This document shows positions 20,768 to 28,704 of a DNA stretch of 64,000 nt, one piece after another. Origin of the DNA: Legionella sp. Lineage in GTDB: Bacteria > Pseudomonadota > Gammaproteobacteria > Legionellales > Legionellaceae. Numbering within the stretch: position 1 is the first letter of the stretch; each line of letters opens with the position of its first letter. A program made the position numbers and the translations under genes. Below the pieces are notes generated by a model that did not search any database, had not been told where the DNA came from, and saw only the letters and a program-made list of their open reading frames with translations. Location of the stretch: positions 1-64,000 of the forward strand of contig PEQK01000014.1 of the NCBI GenBank assembly GCA_002786165.1. Reading direction: 5' to 3'.

Positions 20768-23410
20768 TGGCCGAGGTGATGCTCCCTCCAAAACATTAAA
20801 ATGTGTGTTGGGACGATCAAAAAATGTTCGGGCTCGGGGCGTTGAGGACATACGCTTCGAGTCGGATTTATCATCATCCGGTCTACCCGCACCAAATCCT
20901 TTTGCACCAGCTCTTGAGCCCAGGGCAATGGCAAACAGAACCGAACCTATCAAAGGCATGTAACTTTTTTTAGGATCATCTAAAAACCTGGCATAAAGCT
21001 CGATCATCGCTTTATTGCCTTTTACCCATCCTGAAAAAAATAGGCGAAAGATCTCTGCCCATTCAATAGCCACGTAATCTGATCGAGATTCGAGAGAAAA
21101 CTCATTGCTAGAGTGAACAGACTTTCTGATATCCGCTAAATCTTCTTCTGGATTATCCGTTAAACCTTCTTCCGGATCTCTAGTCATTTTTGCCAATGCT
21201 TCCTCAGGGAATTCTTGAGCTAGCTTAGCTTCATCTTCTTCAATTTTTTTTCTGTAGTAATAATAACTAACCAAAGCTTGGACGCAAGACAACACAACAG
21301 CTGTGATTCCCATGGCCATACACGTCAAGGCAAACACAGGAGGGCATTGGGCTCCGTACATTAAGGTAGACACCATAAAAGCACAACTTGCCATAGCACC
21401 CTGTATACCCAAACCATTTTGTAGTCCAGTAAAAGCTACTGCCCAATAGGAGCCTTGCAATTTTGGTTTTAATTCGTCTCGCAATTTCTTACCGTCTGCC
21501 AAGGAACTGCGTAGTTTTTCCAATACTGATGAGATCAGAGCTTCCTCATTATATGAATGCTTAATGCTGCTAAGCTTTTTTGTTCGCCTTTCGATGGACA
21601 ATAAAAGATTTTTTGGGGACTCAAAAAACTTTTTTAGTGGCCATTTAGCTTTATCCGAAGCCGAAGGATCTCCTAGAACATGATGCAGCATATCCGTATC
21701 AAGCTGTTGCTCTAATTGTATTAAGTCCTGATGTAACTTTTGGGACTTAGGCTCCTCAGAAAGGCTTTTTTTAATGCGTTGGATACTCAACAGCAGTTCT
21801 AACTGCTGATATAACATCATGGTATCCTTTTTAGATAATTCGATTTTTGGACGTAACATTGTAACTTCTAGTCGACGCTGAAAATCACGCTCTTCGGCCA
21901 AACACGTGGTGACACAGATCACATATAATGAGATAGTTGCGGTGAGCATCAAAATGGCCATGTGCGGTGATAACAGCGTTAAAATCGAAGTACCCGCATA
22001 GATATAAAAATACAATCCATTAAACAAAGCCGAAGTACTAGCGGAAAATAATGCGAAAAACGCCACATTTTTATCTTGAACCTGGATATTGGCCTGAACT
22101 TGTTTACGGTAAGCAGTAAAACGGTTGTAATCATATCTTAATTGGCCCGGTTTCAGTTCAAAAATACGAGTCAATTGTTCAGCAGTTAGCCTCAGAAAAT
22201 CTGGATTTTTTTGGGTACGTAAAAATGTTTCATGAAATTGGACACTGAGATATTCTTCTCCAATACGTACTTTTTCAAGATCGCCATCTGAATTGATGTA
22301 ACACAAACGGTCACAATCTTCGATACCTTCGGTTTGTGAAGAATAAACATAGCAATTGCGATACTTGCCATTCAGATTCAGATCATTAGGGTTTTTATCG
22401 ATAAAATGTAAAACATTTTCTGGCTGCAAAGGTTTCTTAAGCAAATAATGAAGATGGTCCTTCATTCGAGCATGGATATTTTCCGTTTGTTGCTTTTCTA
22501 TTTCTACTTCTACATCCAAATTTTCTGGTAGGTCCATTTCAATACATTGTCTTTCTGCATCAATATAATACAGATTTCGGGCGGTTGATGTGTCACTCTC
22601 CAACAAGATCAACGAACATTCATACCCTTCTAAAGAATCAGGGATGACTGATACTTTATGGAGCAATGATTTACTCTCAATAATTTGTTTGTTTAATTCA
22701 CAATTGGCTTTCACTTTATCTTTGCGTGTATCACGAATGACTCGTAATATAACGCTATTTACCATAGCTGCTATTCCAATCACGGCAGCCAAAGGAAAAA
22801 ACAAGTTCACCAAAAGGCCTTGATCTACACCATAATATAATACTAATGCGAATAAAGCGCGTAACCCTTTAAACGTCCATTTTAATTGCTTCAACATAGT
22901 CCGCGCATGGGAGAGCAAAAAAGCCGCTGTTTTAACGAATGGGTAATCTTGTTTTTCAACAAACGTACTACCAATCGTCGAAAATGCCACCCAAAGTAGC
23001 GTTAAAACAAGAGTAGACCAAAACCCTTCGAGGGTATTTTCTGCGTCGTGAAATTCTTTAAGAGCGATAGTCAGTTCGTTTGGCGTTAAAATGTCAAGAC
23101 TGCGTTGCCATGCATGTTTAAACAGATACCAAAGATTAAACAGGCTAAAAATAAGATTAATACCATCAGCAACGCCATATGCTCTATAGGCAACACCTGA
23201 TTCGTGATAGGGTTTGATGAAACTCCGCATTCTATCGGTGGCTGCTTCCACCGCATCATTGATGGCCACAGCTGAGCGCCATGCGGAATCTTTTACAGAT
23301 GTGGCTGAAAAACTAATCCACGAGAAACTTGAAGATAGGCTGAAATGATTATTTGGAATAGATGATGAATTGGCAGGAAGCAATGCGTGTTCCGAATTAT
23401 TGCCAGCCAT
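20747..23410 (-). CDS. Unrecognised large multispanning membrane protein
   Basis: An 887-residue protein of unknown function. The N-terminus is Ser/Asn-rich with no signal peptide. Hydrophobic segments lie near residues 81-98, 129-147, 184-225 (probably two), 446-500 (two or three), 653-718 (two or three) and 820-837, separated by charged, partly coiled-coil soluble regions such as RLEVTMLRPKIELSKKDTMM. The C-terminal tail is polar and Arg/Ser/Asp-rich. GGAGGGATGA precedes the ATG, and a convincing promoter lies at 23565-23593. Segmented hydrophobicity without a transporter motif suggests an organelle-membrane effector or an envelope scaffold; both are guesses. Confidence 0.8.
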   Translation of the reverse strand: MAGNNSEHALLPANSSSIPNNHFSLSSSFSWISFSATSVKDSAWRSAVAINDAVEAATDRMRSFIKPYHESGVAYRAYGVADGINLIFSLFNLWYLFKHAWQRSLDILTPNELTIALKEFHDAENTLEGFWSTLVLTLLWVAFSTIGSTFVEKQDYPFVKTAAFLLSHARTMLKQLKWTFKGLRALFALVLYYGVDQGLLVNLFFPLAAVIGIAAMVNSVILRVIRDTRKDKVKANCELNKQIIESKSLLHKVSVIPDSLEGYECSLILLESDTSTARNLYYIDAERQCIEMDLPENLDVEVEIEKQQTENIHARMKDHLHYLLKKPLQPENVLHFIDKNPNDLNLNGKYRNCYVYSSQTEGIEDCDRLCYINSDGDLEKVRIGEEYLSVQFHETFLRTQKNPDFLRLTAEQLTRIFELKPGQLRYDYNRFTAYRKQVQANIQVQDKNVAFFALFSASTSALFNGLYFYIYAGTSILTLLSPHMAILMLTATISLYVICVTTCLAEERDFQRRLEVTMLRPKIELSKKDTMMLYQQLELLLSIQRIKKSLSEEPKSQKLHQDLIQLEQQLDTDMLHHVLGDPSASDKAKWPLKKFFESPKNLLLSIERRTKKLSSIKHSYNEEALISSVLEKLRSSLADGKKLRDELKPKLQGSYWAVAFTGLQNGLGIQGAMASCAFMVSTLMYGAQCPPVFALTCMAMGITAVVLSCVQALVSYYYYRKKIEEDEAKLAQEFPEEALAKMTRDPEEGLTDNPEEDLADIRKSVHSSNEFSLESRSDYVAIEWAEIFRLFFSGWVKGNKAMIELYARFLDDPKKSYMPLIGSVLFAIALGSRAGAKGFGAGRPDDDKSDSKRMSSTPRARTFFDRPNTHFNVLEGASPRPSLGMAV

Positions 23411-23730
23411 TCATCCCTCCAGCAATATCAGATAATCGAAAACGGCACGGCTGTGCAACATCTCTATACAAAAATTTGAGACATGTTATACCGTCTTGCA
23501 GAAATAAAAAACATTTGTTTTTGATCATCAACGACCACAATCATGGCGTTTAAGAGGTGAGAAGAGTATACAACAAACTCGCTTCGATTGCAATCAACGG
23601 CATATAGCCTCAAAATGATATATTGGAATAAAATAGCGTCATTGAAGACGCTCTTAATGCGTTTTATACTGTGACTTAGACACAAAATCTGCTAGGATTA
23701 ACGATATTTAAAATTAGCCTTGGAGAGTGA
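23411..23730. other. Non-coding spacer between divergent genes
   Basis: 320 bases without a credible gene. It contains the promoter and a leader of about 150 bases for the 887-codon gene on the minus strand, a small hairpin GCGTC-N6-GACGC near 23637-23652, and a GGAGAG ribosome site for the plus-strand gene at 23731. A TAGGAT near 23693 may be that gene's -10, but the -35 is poor. Confidence 0.6.
23565..23593 (-). promoter_or_regulatory. Promoter of the 887-codon membrane protein gene
   Basis: On the minus strand TTGCAA (23588-23593) is followed after exactly 17 bases by TATACT (23565-23570). The predicted start near 23558 leaves an unusually long leader of about 148 bases before the ATG at 23410. 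Confidence 0.6.
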
Positions 23731-24270
23731 ATGCGTTTATTCACGCTATTTTTTCTTTTTTGGTCTTTATTCGCCGGACAAGCTATGGCAAACAACTCAA
23801 AAGTAATTTATGGGTATATTGAAAAAGCAACCTTAGTCCAAAACGATTTGACCTTGTCCGCCAAACTGGATACCGGCGCAAAATCTGCCTCACTGAATGC
23901 AGTAAAAATCAGCGAAATCCGTGTCAATGGCAAACCTTATCTCAGTTTTATTGTTCCGAGCAAAGAAGGTGACATTGCCTTTCAATGCGAATACGTGGGT
24001 AAAGTTCAAATTAAGGTTAGAACAGGCGAAGGCCAGGCCAATTCGTTGCTACGTCGCACCATTAAACGGCCCGTTGTTTTGATGTCCATCCGTTTAAACA
24101 ATATAGAACGCATGATTCGAGTCAATTTAACCGATAGAAAGCGTTTTATTTACCCTTTGCTTCTGGGTAGAGAAGCCATCATAGCTTTCAATGGCGTAGT
24201 TGACCCTGGTAAAAAACACACGCTCGCTGAAGATAAAAAACCCAATGAGATCAAGGCGCCTGTATCATGA
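23731..24270 (+). CDS. Exported retropepsin-like aspartic protease homologue
   Basis: A 179-residue protein with a signal peptide (MRLFTLFFLFWSLFAGQAMA) and a domain like the family often labelled ATP-dependent zinc protease or RimB-like, whose fold resembles retroviral pepsins. The catalytic-type motif LDTGAKSASLNA is present at about residue 47, and the second signature PLLLGREAIIAFNGVVDP follows near the end. It is probably periplasmic. Its stop overlaps the next gene (ATGA), so it forms a three-gene operon with a transglutaminase-like membrane protein and an ATP-grasp protein. The substrate is unknown. Confidence 0.88.
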   Translation: MRLFTLFFLFWSLFAGQAMANNSKVIYGYIEKATLVQNDLTLSAKLDTGAKSASLNAVKISEIRVNGKPYLSFIVPSKEGDIAFQCEYVGKVQIKVRTGEGQANSLLRRTIKRPVVLMSIRLNNIERMIRVNLTDRKRFIYPLLLGREAIIAFNGVVDPGKKHTLAEDKKPNEIKAPVS

Positions 24271-25796
24271 ATTCTACACAGCGCCATCTATATGGGTTGA
24301 TCACGGCCCTAATCATCATTGGTCTCAGTCTCTTTTTCTATCGACACCACATGCTAGATGTGCCGTTAACTGATTCAGAAAACGTGAACAGCTGGATGAT
24401 TGAAGCCAATTTACATTTCATGTCGGAAAATAACAAACCGCTGAAAGCGAGCTTTACAATTCCGTATTTACCGCCTAATTTTGCAATTCTTGATGAATAT
24501 TTTGTCGCGCAAAACTATGGCATTACCACAGCGTTAAAGGGTTACAATCGCCAAGTGGTATGGTCATTAAGACGACCCAATACTAAGCCACAATCTTTGT
24601 ACTATCGCGCTATTGTGCGAGAAACTGATAATGCGCCTCCTGTGCTCACCAAACCCCCTCACTATAAAATGGCATTACTCGATGATAATCAAAAAATCGC
24701 TGTGACTGCCATCATCAAACAAGCACGAGAATTTTCAGCAGACATTCAAACCTTTGCACAAGCAACACTGACTGAGTTGAATAAAAAAACAGGGAATGCC
24801 AAACTCTTAGTAGGCAATCATTTTGACGACACACATTTGGTAGATGCCGCAATTTTGGTGCTGAATCAAGCCAAAATATCAGCCATTCCCATTCAGGGCG
24901 TTCATTTGTCTGAGCAAAAAAAAGCCAATATTAGTGTATATCTCGGCGTATACAACGGCCAAGAATGGCTGTATATCAATCCCAAAACCAGTGCCACAGG
25001 ATTCCCTAAAAATTTCTTAGCCTGGCAATACGGCACAGAGCCCATGTTTGAGGTGATAGGCGGTAAAAAAGCACAGTTTTCTTTAACCATCTCACCCACG
25101 CCTATCAACGCATTAAGCATCGCCAAAACCCATGGATTACAAACAGAATCCCAGTTATTGAGATTTTCACCGCTAGAACTGCCTATTCACACCCAAGAAA
25201 CTTACAAAATCTTACTGACGTTGCCCATTGGCGCTTTCATCATATTGATCTTGCGCAATTTTATTGGGCTAAAGACGTTTGGTACGTTCATGCCTATTTT
25301 GATAGCATTGGCTTTTAGAGAAACCCAAGTCATTCTAGGCGTCACTTTATTCAGTCTATTGGTCTCGCTTGGCTTGGTCGCTCGTTTTTATTTAGAAAAA
25401 CTTCGACTGCTCTTAGTCCCGAGATTAGCGGCTATCTTAACGATTGTCGTATTACTCATGCTCTTGATTTCCGTGGTTAGTCAAAATCTTGGTTTAGAAT
25501 CGGGTTTATCAGCTGCATTGTTCCCAATGGTTATTTTGACGATGACCATCGAACGCATGTGTATTTCATGGGATGAAAGAGGCGCATCAGACGCCATCCG
25601 CTCAGGGGTAGGCAGTTTGTTTTCAGCTGTTATTGCTTATTTTGCAATGTCTTATCAACCGCTGCAATATTTGATTTTTGCTTTTCCAGAGCTGCTATTG
25701 GTGCTTTTAGCCTTTATTTTATGGTTTGGTCAATATCGAGGATATCGCCTATTTGAACTGTTTCGCTTCAATGCTCTATCGCGGATCAAAGCATGA
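24267..25796 (+). CDS. Inactive-transglutaminase-like protein fused to 7 membrane helices
   Basis: A 509-residue protein: one N-terminal membrane helix (about residues 9-26), then a periplasmic region with a degenerate transglutaminase-like domain (HLVDAAILVLNQAKISAIPI, where no catalytic Cys is seen), and a C-terminal half with about seven membrane helices beginning ILLTLPIGAFIILILRNFIG and containing LKTFGTFMPILIALAFRETQ. This matches the family described as inactive transglutaminase fused to seven transmembrane helices (UUP1-like). It overlaps both neighbours by four bases. The biochemical role is unknown. Confidence 0.88.
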   Translation: MNSTQRHLYGLITALIIIGLSLFFYRHHMLDVPLTDSENVNSWMIEANLHFMSENNKPLKASFTIPYLPPNFAILDEYFVAQNYGITTALKGYNRQVVWSLRRPNTKPQSLYYRAIVRETDNAPPVLTKPPHYKMALLDDNQKIAVTAIIKQAREFSADIQTFAQATLTELNKKTGNAKLLVGNHFDDTHLVDAAILVLNQAKISAIPIQGVHLSEQKKANISVYLGVYNGQEWLYINPKTSATGFPKNFLAWQYGTEPMFEVIGGKKAQFSLTISPTPINALSIAKTHGLQTESQLLRFSPLELPIHTQETYKILLTLPIGAFIILILRNFIGLKTFGTFMPILIALAFRETQVILGVTLFSLLVSLGLVARFYLEKLRLLLVPRLAAILTIVVLLMLLISVVSQNLGLESGLSAALFPMVILTMTIERMCISWDERGASDAIRSGVGSLFSAVIAYFAMSYQPLQYLIFAFPELLLVLLAFILWFGQYRGYRLFELFRFNALSRIKA

Positions 25797-26767
25797 TAGG
25801 TTTGTATCGCCGATTACGCCAACAAGGCGTTTTAAGCATCAATCAACGCAATAGCGACTTTGTCTTGCGGTATAATCGCCGCAAGCTCTATCCGCTCGTC
25901 GATGATAAATTAAAAACAAAACGTTTGGCGATGAATTCCAATATCGCTGTGCCTACGTTGTATGAAACCATTGAAACAGAACATCAAATTAAAAAAATAG
26001 AGCTTTTATTAGAGCCTTATTCTGATTTCGTGATCAAACCAGCCCACGGTGCAGGCGGAGACGGCATTTTGGTGATCACCAACCGTGTCTTTGGTCGTTA
26101 TCGTCAAATCAACGGTAAATTATTAACCACTCAAGATATTTCTCATCATCTGTCCAGTTTGATTTCGGGGGCATACAGTTTAGGTGGTCATGCAGATTAT
26201 GCCATCATTGAACGACGGGTTATTGTAGATTCTGTCTTTGCGGCCGTCAGTCATGAAGGGGTGCCCGATATTCGCATCATCACTTTATTGGGCTACCCAG
26301 CTATGGCGATGGTGCGCTTACCCACACAACTCTCAGGTGGAAAAGCCAATCTGCATCAAGGTGCCATCGGCGTTGGGATCAATCTTGCTACGGGATTTAC
26401 TTTGGGTGGCGTTTTTCATAACGATACCATTGATTTTCATCCCGATACGATGCAACCCATCAATGACATTGCTATTCCCTATTGGGATAAAATTTTAGAA
26501 ATAGCGGCCAGTTGTTATGAACTGACGGGATTAGGTTATATTGGGGTAGACATTGTTTTAGACAAAGAACAAGGACCAATGATGCTCGAATTGAATGCAC
26601 GTCCCGGACTAAACATTCAAATCGCCAATCGAGAAGGCGCTCTTCACCGATACCGCACTATCGAGGCTCGCGCAAAACAACAAGGTCGAGAACCGATTGC
26701 TGCACGCATCGACTTCAGCAAAAAAACATTCGGGATATATCCATCTCAGAGTGACTCAAGAGATTAA
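25793..26767 (+). CDS. ATP-grasp protein related to alpha-L-glutamate ligases
   Basis: A 324-residue cytosolic ATP-grasp enzyme. The nucleotide-binding region FVIKPAHGAGGDGILVITNR and the metal-binding end GPMMLELNARPGLNIQIANR are clear; GVDIVLD and GAIGVGINLATG are also family-like. It is the last gene of the retropepsin / 7TM / ATP-grasp operon, suggesting that the product modifies a peptide or polymer handled by the other two. The final codons (SRD and the TAA stop) coincide with the first bases of the 118-bp tandem repeat, so the 3' end was probably shaped by the repeat. Confidence 0.88.
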   Translation: MIGLYRRLRQQGVLSINQRNSDFVLRYNRRKLYPLVDDKLKTKRLAMNSNIAVPTLYETIETEHQIKKIELLLEPYSDFVIKPAHGAGGDGILVITNRVFGRYRQINGKLLTTQDISHHLSSLISGAYSLGGHADYAIIERRVIVDSVFAAVSHEGVPDIRIITLLGYPAMAMVRLPTQLSGGKANLHQGAIGVGINLATGFTLGGVFHNDTIDFHPDTMQPINDIAIPYWDKILEIAASCYELTGLGYIGVDIVLDKEQGPMMLELNARPGLNIQIANREGALHRYRTIEARAKQQGREPIAARIDFSKKTFGIYPSQSDSRD

Positions 26768-27476
26768 ATAGATACCGCGGACAAGCCGCGGTACGTAGGC
26801 TACGTCTCTACCTAGCTCCCCTAAGCTCCTAGCCCCTACGTTCCGCGCTTTATGCACGGAATCTTAATGTCTTATCAAGAGATAAATAGATACCGCGGAC
26901 AAGCCGCGGTACGTAGGCTAGTCTCTAAGTAGATCCCCTAAGCTCCTAGTCCCTACGTTCCGCACTTTATGCGTGGAATCTCAATGTCTTATCAAGAGAT
27001 AAATAGATACCGCAGACAAGCCGCGGTACGTAGGCTACGTCTCTACGTAGCTCCCCTAAGCTCCTAGCCCCTACGTTCCGCGCTTTATGCGCGGAATCTT
27101 AATGTCTCATTAAGAGATAAATAGATACCGCGGACAAGCCGCGGTACGTAGGCTACGTCTCTACGTAGCTCTCCTAAGCTCCTAGTCCCTACGTTCCGCG
27201 CTTTATGCGCGGAATCTTAATGTCTTATCAAGAGATGAATAGATACCGCGGACAAGCCGCGGTACGTAGGCTAATATCTACGTAGCTCCCCTAAGCTCCT
27301 AGTCCCTACGTTCCGCGCTTTATGCGCGGAATCTTAATGTCTTATCAAGAGATAAATAGATACCGCGGACAAGCCGCGGTACGTAGGCTAGTCTTCTACG
27401 TAGCTCCCCTAATCTCCTCGTCCCTACGTTCCGCGCTTTATGCGCGGAATCTCAATGTCTCATTAAGAGAAAGAAA
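26759..27476. repeat. Six tandem copies of a 117-118 bp three-hairpin repeat
   Basis: The anchor GATACC recurs at 26771, 26889, 27006, 27124, 27242 and 27359, so the period is 117-118. Each unit contains hairpin A (TACCGCGG-ACAAG-CCGCGGTA), hairpin B (GCTACGT-CTCT-ACGTAGC, perfect in units 3 and 4) and hairpin C (TTCCGCGC-TTTAT-GCGCGGAA). Between B and C lies CCCCTAAGCTCCTAG. Units differ by a few bases only. No unique spacers and no gene: an open frame at 27322-27534 is just repeat read through. Further copies of parts lie at 1-196, 50071-50240 and 58422-58442. Confidence 0.95.
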
Positions 27477-27543
27477 ATTTGTCGATTCAATTGAAACTTG
27501 CTACGATAAAAATCGCCTAAGATTTATTAAGTGATCGACTGCA

Positions 27544-28704
27544 ATGCGCAAAAGAATAGAGTTGGTGTTAAATCTGCTCAAAACGATACGCTTAAAATCG
27601 ATTTTATGGGGATTATTGAGTATTCTGTTATTAGGATGTGTCGTTCAATGTATCCAGCATGTTGGACATGTGACAGCACCCACACCTCCTATTATTTATA
27701 AAGGCGCTCGCCTCATTATACCGGAACAATCTCCTTTGCGTTCCGTGATTACGCTAGAAGCCGTTCAACCTCATTCTGTGGTATCGGATTTGACCCTGCC
27801 TTCAGTGGTACAAGCTTTGCCGTCTCATATCCTAGCAGCCTTACCACCTCTTACTGGCCAAATTACAACTTTACCTAAAAAAGTCGGCGATCAAGTTCAA
27901 GTGGGTGAGATTTTATATACCATGACGGCACCAGATTTGGCTGAAGCACTCTCTGATCGCGCGAGTACGCAAGCAGCATATACATTAGCCCAGCAAATAT
28001 TAAAACGCCAAAGTCAACTGACACATCTTGATATCGGATCTATGCGTGATCTTCAAGAAGCAGAACGAGCCAATGCACAAGCCAATGCCGATCTACAACG
28101 AGCCTTGGCACGCTTGGAGGCACTACATGTGAGCGAAGCCGACCAGGATACTCATGGACATTTGGTCGTGCGCTCTCCTATCAGTGGCGTCGTAACCGCT
28201 GTCAATGCGGGATTAGGTACATACTGGTCTGATTTAACGTCGCCCATACTCACGGTCGAAAATTTGTCGCAAGTCCAAATCATAGCTTCGGCACAAGAAA
28301 ATGATGTGTCTAATATTTTTTTGGGCCAAGCCGTTGAAATAACGATTGATGGAGATGGGCGTAAATATCAAGCCACCGTCTCGTTTATTACGCCCGTCTT
28401 AGATCCAGACACAAGAACCACAGCCATTGGGATTATCCTTGATAATTCCGATCAACATCTCAAACCAAATATGTTTGCTAAAACCATCCTGAAAAGCAAA
28501 CCCCGAGACCTCGTCCTACTGCCCTTAACAGCCGTCATTCAAAGAGGATTTGATACAGTAATATTTGTAGAAGTGGCGCCGTGGCAATTTGAATCCCGAC
28601 TGGTGAAAGTAGGGCCTCAAATAAAAAATAAGATTGAAATCAAATCTGGTCTGGCCAAACATGAAAAAGTAGTACTGACAGGGGGCATTATTCTTAATGA
28701 TTGA
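27544..28704 (+). CDS. RND efflux periplasmic adaptor (membrane fusion protein)
   Basis: A 386-residue adaptor of the HlyD/CzcB type that links the inner-membrane RND pump to the outer-membrane channel. It has an N-terminal membrane anchor (about residues 17-40), a lipoyl/barrel-sandwich half (LPKKVGDQVQVGEILYTMTA), a helical hairpin (ERANAQANADLQRALARLEA), the second lipoyl half (VVRSPISGVVTAVNAGLGTY) and a beta-barrel domain. It overlaps the pump gene by eight bases. The partner pump is of the heavy-metal class, so the substrate is probably a divalent metal. Confidence 0.92.
   Translation: MRKRIELVLNLLKTIRLKSILWGLLSILLLGCVVQCIQHVGHVTAPTPPIIYKGARLIIPEQSPLRSVITLEAVQPHSVVSDLTLPSVVQALPSHILAALPPLTGQITTLPKKVGDQVQVGEILYTMTAPDLAEALSDRASTQAAYTLAQQILKRQSQLTHLDIGSMRDLQEAERANAQANADLQRALARLEALHVSEADQDTHGHLVVRSPISGVVTAVNAGLGTYWSDLTSPILTVENLSQVQIIASAQENDVSNIFLGQAVEITIDGDGRKYQATVSFITPVLDPDTRTTAIGIILDNSDQHLKPNMFAKTILKSKPRDLVLLPLTAVIQRGFDTVIFVEVAPWQFESRLVKVGPQIKNKIEIKSGLAKHEKVVLTGGIILND

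Noticed and set aside
26759-27476. Possible CRISPR array
   Set aside because: Units are contiguous 117-118 bp copies with no unique spacers, each holds several hairpins, and no cas gene is nearby.
27322-27534. 70-codon open frame in the repeat array
   Set aside because: It lies in repeat unit sequence, has no ribosome site or coding character, and changes frame between units.
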